From JBBQKP01 sp038326995 (GTDB taxonomy: Bacteria; Planctomycetota; Phycisphaerae; Tepidisphaerales; Tepidisphaeraceae), in the NCBI GenBank assembly GCA_038326995.1, contig JBBQKP010000156.1, positions 1 through 8,181 of the forward strand: a stretch of 8,181 nt of DNA. The letters are read 5' to 3'. A program made the position numbers and the translations under genes. Positions 1 through 6,176 of this stretch are shown here, in pieces. How positions within the stretch are numbered: position 1 is the first letter of the stretch; the number at the start of each line of letters is the position of its first letter. The notes beneath the pieces are model-generated. The model was not told the origin of the DNA. It made no database searches and worked only from the letters and a program-made list of their open reading frames with translations.

Positions 1-1
1 A

Positions 2-2197
2 TTCTGTCTGCTGTGCATACCTCTTTGCTTTCCGAGTTGGGTGGTTGGTCAAACCACAGACTCCTCGAACGCGACGAGCGCGGCGTCGAGTTCACTGATC
101 CACTTAGAAGATGTATTCGAGTTTGCAGACAAAGTTCGGGCTTCTCGTTCTGACGTTCCGATCTTACGATTGTCGGATGTGACATGCCAAGAGTTTGAGG
201 TCGACGATGCTGGTAAAAGAGTTGGTTCAACGCAATTCCAGTCGTTATCTTCCGGTTTGCTAGACATCGGTTCCAATTCCAGACTCAATTTCGACGTCAA
301 TCATCTTGTGAGTCCTTGGCAGAATGGACCAGCGAAAACAATCGACACGAAATTCTCAGGTGCGTTCGATGGGACGGCCTACTGGATGGTGAATAGGTCC
401 AACACCTATTCGGGCAAGACGTACCCGGACCAAACAGTGATTAAGAGCGCAGAACGTGACCCAATGGTCCATGGCTCGATCGTCCAATTGTACACCTCGA
501 CCCGTCTTAGCCTACACCATAGCCTGTTTCCGCCCGTGCAAAGCGAAATGCGAACACTTGACGGCTACCTAACTTTCTTTAGGAACGCGCTCGAGTCCGA
601 CTCAAATAAGAGAAGCAGGTTCTCGAAATTCTTGGTCGAGCGAAACATCCCTGGCGAGCCCGGTATTATTAGATTTGTCGTTGAGAGTCCATTCCGTTAT
701 GAACAGATTGATCTGGACACGACTCGGAACTACGCGTTGAAACGATACTATCTGAGGAACGGAACGGATGGAAAAACACGCAAGCGTCAATGTGAGATCA
801 ACGTCTTTGATTTCATCCAGGTCAACGAAAATTATTGGTATCCTAAATCGGGGACTTTCTTCGCCTCGTCACCCGGATACTTCGCAAAATCAGTTGAGTA
901 CGAAATCAATGTCGGATCTGCGGTAGAAGTCGATCCGAAAGATGCGAACTTTGTTCCGAATATTCCAGACGGATACTACATGGAAGATCGGATCAAGGGA
1001 GTGTTTTTTACCGTTGGCGAAACGCGAGACGATATCAAGGAACGCCTGGACAGTTCCATACGAGCGGTACGCGAGCGCTCTGGCGGTGCGCTTGATGCGG
1101 CGTCCAGGTCGCCCGTCGCAGCAACAACGACCGCGCCTCTCCCCCCAAGGTCGATCGTGATCTGGGGTCTTGCTGCACTGGGAACCGCGATTTTGATCAT
1201 TCTACTGGCCGTCGCGATTCGCCGAAGAGGCTCGGCCCTTACACCATTCGTTTCCGGTGTCCTTATCCTGGGGATCGCCTCCTCACAAGCCCCGGCTCAA
1301 CCATCCAAGATCACCACTCAAGCATCCAAGAACACCACTCGACCATCACATAGCGTTAATGAACCATCTAAAAGCACCACTCAGGCATCAAGCTTCGGCA
1401 ATTTGGAGAGAACGTACGACGAGCCGTTTGATGAGTCGGATGCGATCGAAAACTGCGCCGTCAACGTGATTTATCAGTCGCTCAGGTTGCTACGAATCGA
1501 TTGCGAACTTGACGACGTATACGACACGCTGACCCGATTCGCGGGAGATGCTGCACCTCTTGACCTGACCAGCCAGATCGGGATGGACAAGGTTAAGCAA
1601 GCACTGGAAACACTGGGGGCATCGACCGAGGCGGTGAAGTACACAGACGCAGCAGCACTGATCAACACCAGAAAGCCGGGCGATATCCTGATCGTGCACG
1701 CCGAAGCAGAGGCGACCACCCAAAACGTCGGGCATTTCATGGTCGCTGCATTTGCGCACGACAGGGTTTTTCTGCTCGATGCGGGTCGGGTGATCGAAAT
1801 TACTCACGGCGAGACGCTCGCAAAAATCAGCCCGACTCGACTGACGGGTGCGGCTTTGATAGTGACTCGTCCCGCGATGCCGACGATCGAGCTCTCGTCG
1901 CGCGAGCTTAACTTGGGAAGGTTCGGCCCGACTGATCAGTTCGCAGAGACACGAATCAATCTCAAGAATCGCGGGAGCACGCCCGTCACCGTGGCCCGGG
2001 TTACAGGCGATTATGGCTGCTTCATCGCACCCGAAACACTTCCGACGATTCCTGCTAACGAATCCAAGTCCGTACTGATTCGCTTTGACCTTCAAAAAAT
2101 CGGCGGGGGCGATGTCCGCAAGCAAATACAGATTTTCCTTGCAGGAAAGAAGGAACCCGAGATATTAGAAGTTCGCTTCATACTAGATCGACCCTAG
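2..2197 (+). CDS. Exported membrane-anchored protein with C39-peptidase-like and DUF1573 domains (5' end outside window)
   Basis: Residues are numbered from the GTG at 41. The frame stays open back to base 2 and encodes a hydrophobic run (FCLLCIPLCFPSWVVG) just before QTTDSS. This looks like the end of a signal peptide, so the true start is probably upstream and the GTG at 41 is probably not used. Residues 20-345 look beta-rich, with a YWYPKSG strand reminiscent of LolA-like domains (weak inference). Residues 371-393 are a membrane segment followed by RRR, and 399-415 are a second hydrophobic stretch ending in APAQ. With an exported N-terminus this fits the positive-inside rule, placing both flanking domains outside the cytoplasm. 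Residues 421-448 are heptad repeats. Residues 465-610 resemble a C39 papain-like fold, with Cys472 in ENCAVN, His565 in VGHFMVA and Asp580 in VFLLDAG. The usual oxyanion Gln before the Cys is not evident, so activity is uncertain. Residues 613-715 match DUF1573 (ELNLGRFG, NRGSTPVTVARV, IRFDL). The substrate is unknown. The coding strand is poorer in GC than the pst genes. The TAG stop is followed by an in-frame continuation. Confidence 0.8.
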   Translation, partial: FCLLCIPLCFPSWVVGQTTDSSNATSAASSSLIHLEDVFEFADKVRASRSDVPILRLSDVTCQEFEVDDAGKRVGSTQFQSLSSGLLDIGSNSRLNFDVNHLVSPWQNGPAKTIDTKFSGAFDGTAYWMVNRSNTYSGKTYPDQTVIKSAERDPMVHGSIVQLYTSTRLSLHHSLFPPVQSEMRTLDGYLTFFRNALESDSNKRSRFSKFLVERNIPGEPGIIRFVVESPFRYEQIDLDTTRNYALKRYYLRNGTDGKTRKRQCEINVFDFIQVNENYWYPKSGTFFASSPGYFAKSVEYEINVGSAVEVDPKDANFVPNIPDGYYMEDRIKGVFFTVGETRDDIKERLDSSIRAVRERSGGALDAASRSPVAATTTAPLPPRSIVIWGLAALGTAILIILLAVAIRRRGSALTPFVSGVLILGIASSQAPAQPSKITTQASKNTTRPSHSVNEPSKSTTQASSFGNLERTYDEPFDESDAIENCAVNVIYQSLRLLRIDCELDDVYDTLTRFAGDAAPLDLTSQIGMDKVKQALETLGASTEAVKYTDAAALINTRKPGDILIVHAEAEATTQNVGHFMVAAFAHDRVFLLDAGRVIEITHGETLAKISPTRLTGAALIVTRPAMPTIELSSRELNLGRFGPTDQFAETRINLKNRGSTPVTVARVTGDYGCFIAPETLPTIPANESKSVLIRFDLQKIGGGDVRKQIQIFLAGKKEPEILEVRFILDRP
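1301..1384 (+). repeat. Four 21-bp repeats encoding a heptapeptide linker
   Basis: Four imperfect 21-bp units encode PSKITTQ, ASKNTTR, PSHSVNE and PSKSTTQ, followed by a partial unit ASS. They sit directly after the signal-like APAQ segment and before the C39-like domain, so they probably form a flexible extracytoplasmic Ser/Thr/Pro-rich linker. Units 1 and 4 are closest at the DNA level (ccatc-aag-caccactca pattern), while unit 3 is the most diverged. Confidence 0.8.
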
Positions 2198-2245
2198 ACA
2201 CCGTCTGGACCGATTGCAAATCGTATTGTTCCCCAGAAAATTGCC

Positions 2246-2566
2246 TTGGGTCGTCCGAGTGCGCCCGATCTTCAGACTTGGCGACAGGAGATCGTCGTCA
2301 GATTAGATCGCGACGCACCGCTCAGAGTACGAGTCGAAGAAGATGCTCTTGGTCTCTTGACGGTTGATTTGTCTGAAGACGCCAAACAGTCGGGCATGAT
2401 CAAGAGGTTCGTTGTGAAGCTTGACGCGGGAAAACTTGCGTCGCATCGGGTTAGAAATCCATCGTCGAACGTGCTCGTACAGGCCGCGATCATTTTAGAA
2501 GCGGGAGAAGGTGAAGCCGCTCGCGTCATAGCGTCGATTCCGGTCACTCTTGAAGTAGCCGACTGA
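2246..2566 (+). CDS. Ig-like (DUF1573-type) C-terminal domain, cut off from the upstream gene by an in-frame TAG
   Basis: The only possible start near the 5' end is a TTG at 2246, with no Shine-Dalgarno sequence. The same frame is open from 2198, immediately after the TAG of the upstream gene, and those extra 16 codons (TPSGPIANRIVPQKIA) lead smoothly into LGRPSAPDLQTW. The protein is short and beta-rich (REIVVRLDRDAPLRV-type strands, a VKLD strand near the middle, and a final IPVTLEVAD strand). It has the look of the second Ig-like repeat that often follows DUF1573 in planctomycete proteins, where a strand with a LG motif opens the repeat. No catalytic residue, signal peptide or membrane segment is visible. 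It is best read as the C-terminal domain of the upstream protein, separated by a nonsense codon or a sequencing error. Independent translation from TTG would give a domain with no export signal, which makes a free-standing role doubtful. Confidence 0.5.
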   Translation: MGRPSAPDLQTWRQEIVVRLDRDAPLRVRVEEDALGLLTVDLSEDAKQSGMIKRFVVKLDAGKLASHRVRNPSSNVLVQAAIILEAGEGEAARVIASIPVTLEVAD

Positions 2567-2607
2567 TCGGGTCAGCACCGTAATTGCCCCGCTTCTTCGC
2601 CCCCGTC

Positions 2608-2635
2608 TTTACACAACATAAACAATCAACCATTA
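2608..2635 (+). promoter_or_regulatory. Possible Pho-box-like direct repeat upstream of pstS
   Basis: TTTACA at 2608-2613 is followed exactly 11 bp later by TAAACA at 2619-2624, and 11 bp after that by a poor third copy (CCATTA). Direct repeats with an 11-bp period are the layout of PhoB/PhoP operators, and TTTACA resembles the Gram-positive PhoP half-site. The pair lies 24-40 bp before the pstS ATG, where an activator site would be expected to be somewhat further upstream. The match is short and the organism's Pho consensus is unknown, so this is tentative. Confidence 0.25.
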
Positions 2636-2647
2636 GCGTCTGTTCTA

Positions 2648-3745
2648 ATGAAATCGAACTTTAAACGGGCGTTGGTCGTGTCGGTCGCCATTTTGTCCAG
2701 CTTTTCGGCGATCTCTGCTGAACGTGCGATCGGACGCTCGGCCAACCAGATCCGCGTTTCAGGTGCGGGGGCGAGTTTTCCCGTGCCGCTTTACTCGAAA
2801 TGGGTCACGGAGTTTCAGGCGAAACACCCTTCCATTTTGATCGACTACCAGGGCACGGGCTCGGGCGCCGGGATCAAGGCGATCACGGACAAGACGGTCG
2901 ATTTCGGCGGGTCGGATGCGCCGCTTTCGAAAAAGCAGCTCGAAGCGATCGGGGCGGACAAGGTCGTGCAGATTCCAGCGACGATCGGCGCTGTCGTGCC
3001 GGTCTATAATCTTTCGGGAGTCAGCTCGAACCTGAATTTTACGGGTGAAGTGCTGGCGGACATTTTCGGCGGGAAGATCACGCGGTGGAACGACGCGAAA
3101 CTCGCGGGCCTGAATCCCGACATCACGTTGCCCGACGCCGCGATTACGCCCGCATGGCGCACGGATGGCAGTGGGACGACGTTTGTTTTCACGAATTATC
3201 TCGCCTCGCACAGCGACTTCTTTCGCGAGAACGTCGGCATGGGCAGCAGCGTGAAATGGCCGGGCGGGCAAGGCGGCAAGGGCAATGCCGGCGTCGCCGC
3301 CGTCGTCCAGCAGACGGCCGGTTCGATCGGCTATGTCGAGCTGAACTACGCGACACAAAACCAGCTCACGTTCGGTTCGGTCAAGAACGACGCGGGCAAA
3401 TTCATCAAGGCCAGCCCAGAGTCGATCGCCCACGCAGCCTCCGCCGCCGCCGAGAAGCTCACCGGGCAGGTCATGGCCACTAATCTTTGGAACCAGCCGG
3501 GCGAATCGACCTACCCGATCGCGTCGTTCTCTTACATCATTGCCCACAAAGACCTGAGCAACATGCCGTCCATTCAACACGCCCAGGCGCTGATCGACTT
3601 CCTCGACTGGGCGATCCACGACGGGCAGACGATCGCGACCTCCATGGACTACGGCCCGCTCGCTCCCGACGTGCAGGCGAAGGTCGCCGCGAATCTGAAG
3701 CTCTTCGTCTACAAAGGTCAGGCGATCACGCCGACGGCGAGGTAG
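2648..3745 (+). CDS. pstS: Phosphate ABC transporter, periplasmic phosphate-binding protein PstS
   Basis: This is the high-affinity periplasmic phosphate receptor, which delivers phosphate to the PstC/PstA permease. The 365-residue length is normal for the family. Residues 1-24 form a signal peptide (MKSNFKRA, a hydrophobic core, then AISA before ERA). Family motifs appear in order: GAGASFPVPLYSKW at 39-52, YQGTGSGAGI at 67-76, DFGGSDAPLS at 85-94, RTDGSGTTFVFTNYL at 171-185 and YPIASFSYII at 289-298. In the family, the Ser/Asp of the first GASFP and SDAPL segments and the Arg/Asp/Ser/Gly/Thr of RTDGSGTT bind the phosphate, and all are kept here. The start is an ATG with no recognisable Shine-Dalgarno. 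It is the first gene of pstS-pstC-pstA and is separated from pstC by 153 bp holding a double hairpin. Phosphate-starvation control is expected from the family; a candidate operator lies just upstream. Confidence 0.96.
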   Translation: MKSNFKRALVVSVAILSSFSAISAERAIGRSANQIRVSGAGASFPVPLYSKWVTEFQAKHPSILIDYQGTGSGAGIKAITDKTVDFGGSDAPLSKKQLEAIGADKVVQIPATIGAVVPVYNLSGVSSNLNFTGEVLADIFGGKITRWNDAKLAGLNPDITLPDAAITPAWRTDGSGTTFVFTNYLASHSDFFRENVGMGSSVKWPGGQGGKGNAGVAAVVQQTAGSIGYVELNYATQNQLTFGSVKNDAGKFIKASPESIAHAASAAAEKLTGQVMATNLWNQPGESTYPIASFSYIIAHKDLSNMPSIQHAQALIDFLDWAIHDGQTIATSMDYGPLAPDVQAKVAANLKLFVYKGQAITPTAR

Positions 3746-3774
3746 TTCAGGTCACATTTTGGAATCTGCTACGG

Positions 3775-3818
3775 GTGCCACCGACACTCTTTAGGTGGCA
3801 CGGGTCTTTGACCCGTGC
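3775..3818. repeat. Overlapping double-hairpin element between pstS and pstC
   Basis: GTGCCACC at 3775-3782 pairs with GGTGGCAC at 3794-3801 across an 11-nt loop. GCACGGGTC at 3798-3806 pairs perfectly with GACCCGTGC at 3810-3818 around a TTT loop. The two stems share 3798-3801, so they cannot both form fully. No T-run follows the second stem, so it is not a classical intrinsic terminator. It may reduce transcription into pstC or protect the 3' end of pstS mRNA, giving more PstS than permease. It may also be a copy of a dispersed palindromic repeat. Confidence 0.75.
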
Positions 3819-3898
3819 GTCAGTTATTCCAAAATCATCGAACGTTTAGGATATGACAAGGCACTAGTCGTACGAATTCTGCACGGCCAACCACCCTC

Positions 3899-4987
3899 TT
3901 GTCCACGCCCGACCCGACAACTTCACCGACCGTCGTGCCTTATAAGGCCGCGACCGTGCTTTCAAAACGCAAATCGCTCGGCGGCGATTTCATGCTGCTC
4001 CTGGTCTGTCGATGTGCCGCGCTAATCGTCGTCCTGATGCTGGCCGCCTTGCTGTTTGTCCTGATCAAGTCATCGATGCCGGCCATCCAGACCTTCGGCC
4101 TGTCGTTCGTCACGGGCACGACATGGAGGCCCAACGCCCTTGAGCAGCCCGCACGCGACGCCGCCGGCAAGATCGTCTTCGAGGACGGCGAAGTCGTGCT
4201 CAACATCATTCCGCCCGCGTTCGGCGCGTTGCCGGTGATTTACGGCACCGTCGTCAGCAGCCTGATTGCACTGATTGTTGCCGTGCCGCTTTCGCTTGGA
4301 TGTGCGCTGTTTCTCGTCCGCATCGCCCCGCCGTGGATCGAGAAGCCCGTGTCGTTTCTCGTGGAGTTCCTGGCCGCGATCCCGTCGATCGCGTTCGGCC
4401 TGTGGGGCCTGTTCGTCCTTGCTCCGTTCCTTCAAAACACGGGCGAACCCTGGCTGCGCTGGGTGCTCGCGGGCGTGCCTGGTGTGGGCAGATTGTTTGT
4501 TGATGAGCAGGGCAGGCAGATCGCGCTGACGGGCCGGGATATGTTGTGCGGCGGGCTGATCCTTGGCGTGATGATCGTGCCGATCATCACCGCAATTTCG
4601 CGAGACATCCTCCGGGCCGTCCCACGTCAGCAGATCGAAGGCTCGCTCGCCTTGGGTGCGACGTGGTGGCAAAGCTGCAAGGAAATGCTGCTCTACGCCC
4701 GAGCCGGGCTGTTCGGCGCGGTCATGCTCGGCTTTGCTCGCGCCGCGGGCGAGACGATGGCCGTCACAATGGTCATCGGCAACAACAATCAGATCAACCT
4801 CTCCCCTTTCGCCCCCGCCCAGACCATGGCATCACTCCTGGCTAATGAGTTCGGCGAAGCATCCGACCCGCTCCACCTGGCCTCGCTCAAGCTCGTCGCA
4901 CTCGTTCTTTTAGTCATGTCGCTCGCCCTCAACATCGTCGCACGATATCTCGTGGTCGGTAACGCGTCTGGCAAATCCAAAGAATAG
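3899..4987 (+). CDS. pstC: Phosphate ABC transporter permease PstC
   Basis: This is one of the two inner-membrane subunits that form the phosphate channel. Six membrane segments are visible, at about 31-57, 112-141, 153-178, 216-236, 267-292 and 328-352. The cytoplasmic EAA loop that contacts the ATPase is EGSLALGATWWQSC (247-260). Other family signatures are EFLAAIPSIAFGLWG (156-170) and RAAGETMAVTMVIGN (281-295). At 362 residues it is longer than the usual 310-330. The extra length lies in the first periplasmic loop (about 72-107, including EQPARDAAGKIVFEDGEVV) and in a second loop (about 179-212). The TTG at 3899 gives a plausible polar N-terminus. An in-frame GTG at 3935 is an alternative, and no ATG occurs before residue 32. 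No Shine-Dalgarno is seen. It is followed by pstA after 34 bp. Confidence 0.94.
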   Translation: MSTPDPTTSPTVVPYKAATVLSKRKSLGGDFMLLLVCRCAALIVVLMLAALLFVLIKSSMPAIQTFGLSFVTGTTWRPNALEQPARDAAGKIVFEDGEVVLNIIPPAFGALPVIYGTVVSSLIALIVAVPLSLGCALFLVRIAPPWIEKPVSFLVEFLAAIPSIAFGLWGLFVLAPFLQNTGEPWLRWVLAGVPGVGRLFVDEQGRQIALTGRDMLCGGLILGVMIVPIITAISRDILRAVPRQQIEGSLALGATWWQSCKEMLLYARAGLFGAVMLGFARAAGETMAVTMVIGNNNQINLSPFAPAQTMASLLANEFGEASDPLHLASLKLVALVLLVMSLALNIVARYLVVGNASGKSKE

Positions 4988-5021
4988 TCGGTTCAAAGAG
5001 TAGTTGATTGGAAAAAAAGTA

Positions 5022-5897
5022 ATGGCATCTCCCGCCGCATTTTCTCCCGCCAAACTCCGCATCGGCAAGGCCGTCAGCGGCGCGGCGTTCGTCCTGTGCG
5101 CCGCCTGTGCCGCATCCATCATCCTCCTGCTCGCACTGGTCAGCGGCTACCTCGCCTACATCGGCGTGTCATCGCTCAGCGTCGAATTCTTCACACTCTA
5201 CCCGACGGGCGACACCACCAACCCGGGCGGCATGCGTCATGCGATCCTGGGCACGCTCATTCTCATCTCCATGGCTTCGGCCGTCGCCGTCCCGCTGGGC
5301 GTTATGACAGGAGTTTACCTGAGCGAGTATTCCGAGCGCTCTTATCTCGCCTCGGCCACACGCTTCATCTGCGATGTCCTCTCTGGAGTGCCGTCCATCG
5401 TCGTAGGCATTCTGGGCTATGAATTGCTGGTCGTGCCCATCGGCAAGTTCAACGCCTTCGCCGGTGCGCTGGCCCTGGCGTTCATCATGGTGCCGATCGT
5501 CGCGCGAACGACCGAAGAAATGCTTCGCCTTGTTCCTGCGAGCTATCGCGAGGCGTCCATCGCACTGGGTGCGACCAAAGCCACCACGATTTTCAAGGTC
5601 GTACTCCCCGCCGCCGTCGGGCCGGTGCTTACGGGCATCATGCTCGCCCTCGCACGCGTCGCCGGCGAGACCGCGCCCCTTCTCTTCACCGCTCTGGGCG
5701 CACGCCTGCTGTCCTTGCAGGGCTTCTTCAGCGACCCGCAACCCTTTCCATCCCTGACTGCACAAATCTACGTCTACGCCAGCGGCCCATACGTCGCCCA
5801 GCGCGAACTCGCCTGGGCGGGCATCATCGTCCTCATCTCGCTGATCTTTGTCATCAACCTTCTGATCCGCTTCGCCGTCGCACGCTCCAGACGATAA
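5022..5897 (+). CDS. pstA: Phosphate ABC transporter permease PstA
   Basis: This is the partner of PstC in the phosphate channel, 291 residues from the ATG, which is typical. I chose the ATG at 5022, preceded by a purine-rich GGAAAAAAAG about 10 bases upstream. A TTG at 5004 in the same frame would add six residues (MIGKKV). Family features are a first membrane segment at about 18-45, the periplasmic NPGGMRHAILGTL (67-79), SGVPSIVVGILGYEL (121-135), the EAA loop REASIALGATKATTI (176-190) facing the ATPase, RVAGETAPLLFTA (212-224), and a final membrane segment at about 264-286. The next genes lie on the opposite strand, so the operon ends here without pstB or phoU, which usually follow pstA. 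The subunit must use an ATPase encoded elsewhere. Confidence 0.95.
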   Translation: MASPAAFSPAKLRIGKAVSGAAFVLCAACAASIILLLALVSGYLAYIGVSSLSVEFFTLYPTGDTTNPGGMRHAILGTLILISMASAVAVPLGVMTGVYLSEYSERSYLASATRFICDVLSGVPSIVVGILGYELLVVPIGKFNAFAGALALAFIMVPIVARTTEEMLRLVPASYREASIALGATKATTIFKVVLPAAVGPVLTGIMLALARVAGETAPLLFTALGARLLSLQGFFSDPQPFPSLTAQIYVYASGPYVAQRELAWAGIIVLISLIFVINLLIRFAVARSRR

Positions 5898-5938
5898 ACA
5901 GCAAGATTCTTTTCTTTGCCATCGCACCGTCACGTCTC

Positions 5939-5961
5939 AACTTTCGACTAATCGAAGTTTT
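5939..5961 (+). terminator. Weak possible terminator downstream of pstA
   Basis: AACTTTCGA (5939-5947) and TCGAAGTT (5952-5959) can pair with one bulged T and a 4-nt loop, followed by a short TT before C. The stem is AT-containing and the T-run is very short, so it is at best a weak intrinsic terminator. It lies 42 bp after the pstA stop codon. Confidence 0.3.
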
Positions 5962-6014
5962 CGGTGACTCAGACGACTCGACGGTCCTCAACAAAAACAC
6001 TTCTTTCCCAAGTT

Positions 6015-6082
6015 TAGCCGCCAGCTTGCTGGCGCTTTGTCGGTCCCGGCTCGCAAAGCAAGCGCCAGCAAGCTGGCGGCTA
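6015..6082. repeat. Perfect 23-bp inverted repeat in the convergent intergenic region
   Basis: The left arm (6015-6037) starts TAGCCGCCAGCTTGCTGG, and the right arm (6060-6082) is its exact reverse complement, with a 22-bp spacer. Each arm also contains its own palindrome (GCCAGC, two bases, GCTGGC), so the DNA can fold as one long stem or two short ones. It occupies the 279-bp gap between pstA and the opposing hydrolase gene. It carries no transposase and no evident target-site duplication. It may be a dispersed REP- or MITE-like element, or a transcription barrier between convergent genes. Confidence 0.85.
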
Positions 6083-6149
6083 CGCGAGATTGAACGCGCG
6101 TAAGTCAACAATCCAACAACACGAGCACCCGTAACACACCCGTGTCACG

Positions 6150-6173
6150 AAAAAACGTCAGAAGTGACCTGAC
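6150..6173 (-). terminator. Probable intrinsic terminator after the alpha/beta hydrolase gene
   Basis: Read on the minus strand, GTCAG, a 7-nt loop and CTGAC are followed by G and six Ts. The stem starts four bases after the TAA stop of the hydrolase gene. The stem is only 5 bp (6 with a wobble pair), so strength is uncertain, but the position and T-run fit. Confidence 0.45.
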
Positions 6174-6176
6174 AAT

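Noticed and set aside
1490..2125. 211-codon open frame antisense to the C39/DUF1573 region
   Set aside because: It has no recognisable domain and overlaps well-supported C39-like and DUF1573 coding on the plus strand.
2195..2197. UAG as a recoded sense codon (pyrrolysine-like)
   Set aside because: pstS and pstC also stop at TAG at the expected family lengths, and there is no pyl gene or stimulatory element in view, so genome-wide recoding is not supported.
2759..3619. 286-codon open frame antisense to pstS
   Set aside because: It is Arg/Asp/Val-rich with no recognisable fold, fully opposite a clear pstS, and typical of the mirror frame of a GC-rich gene.
3795..4025. Small gene of 76 codons starting in the hairpin element before pstC
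   Set aside because: It runs through the palindrome and then overlaps the start of pstC in another frame, with no similarity or ribosome binding site to support it.
5169..5933. 254-codon open frame antisense to pstA
   Set aside because: It has no domain features, is very rich in Asp/Gly/Arg/Gln, and is explained by the codon bias of pstA.
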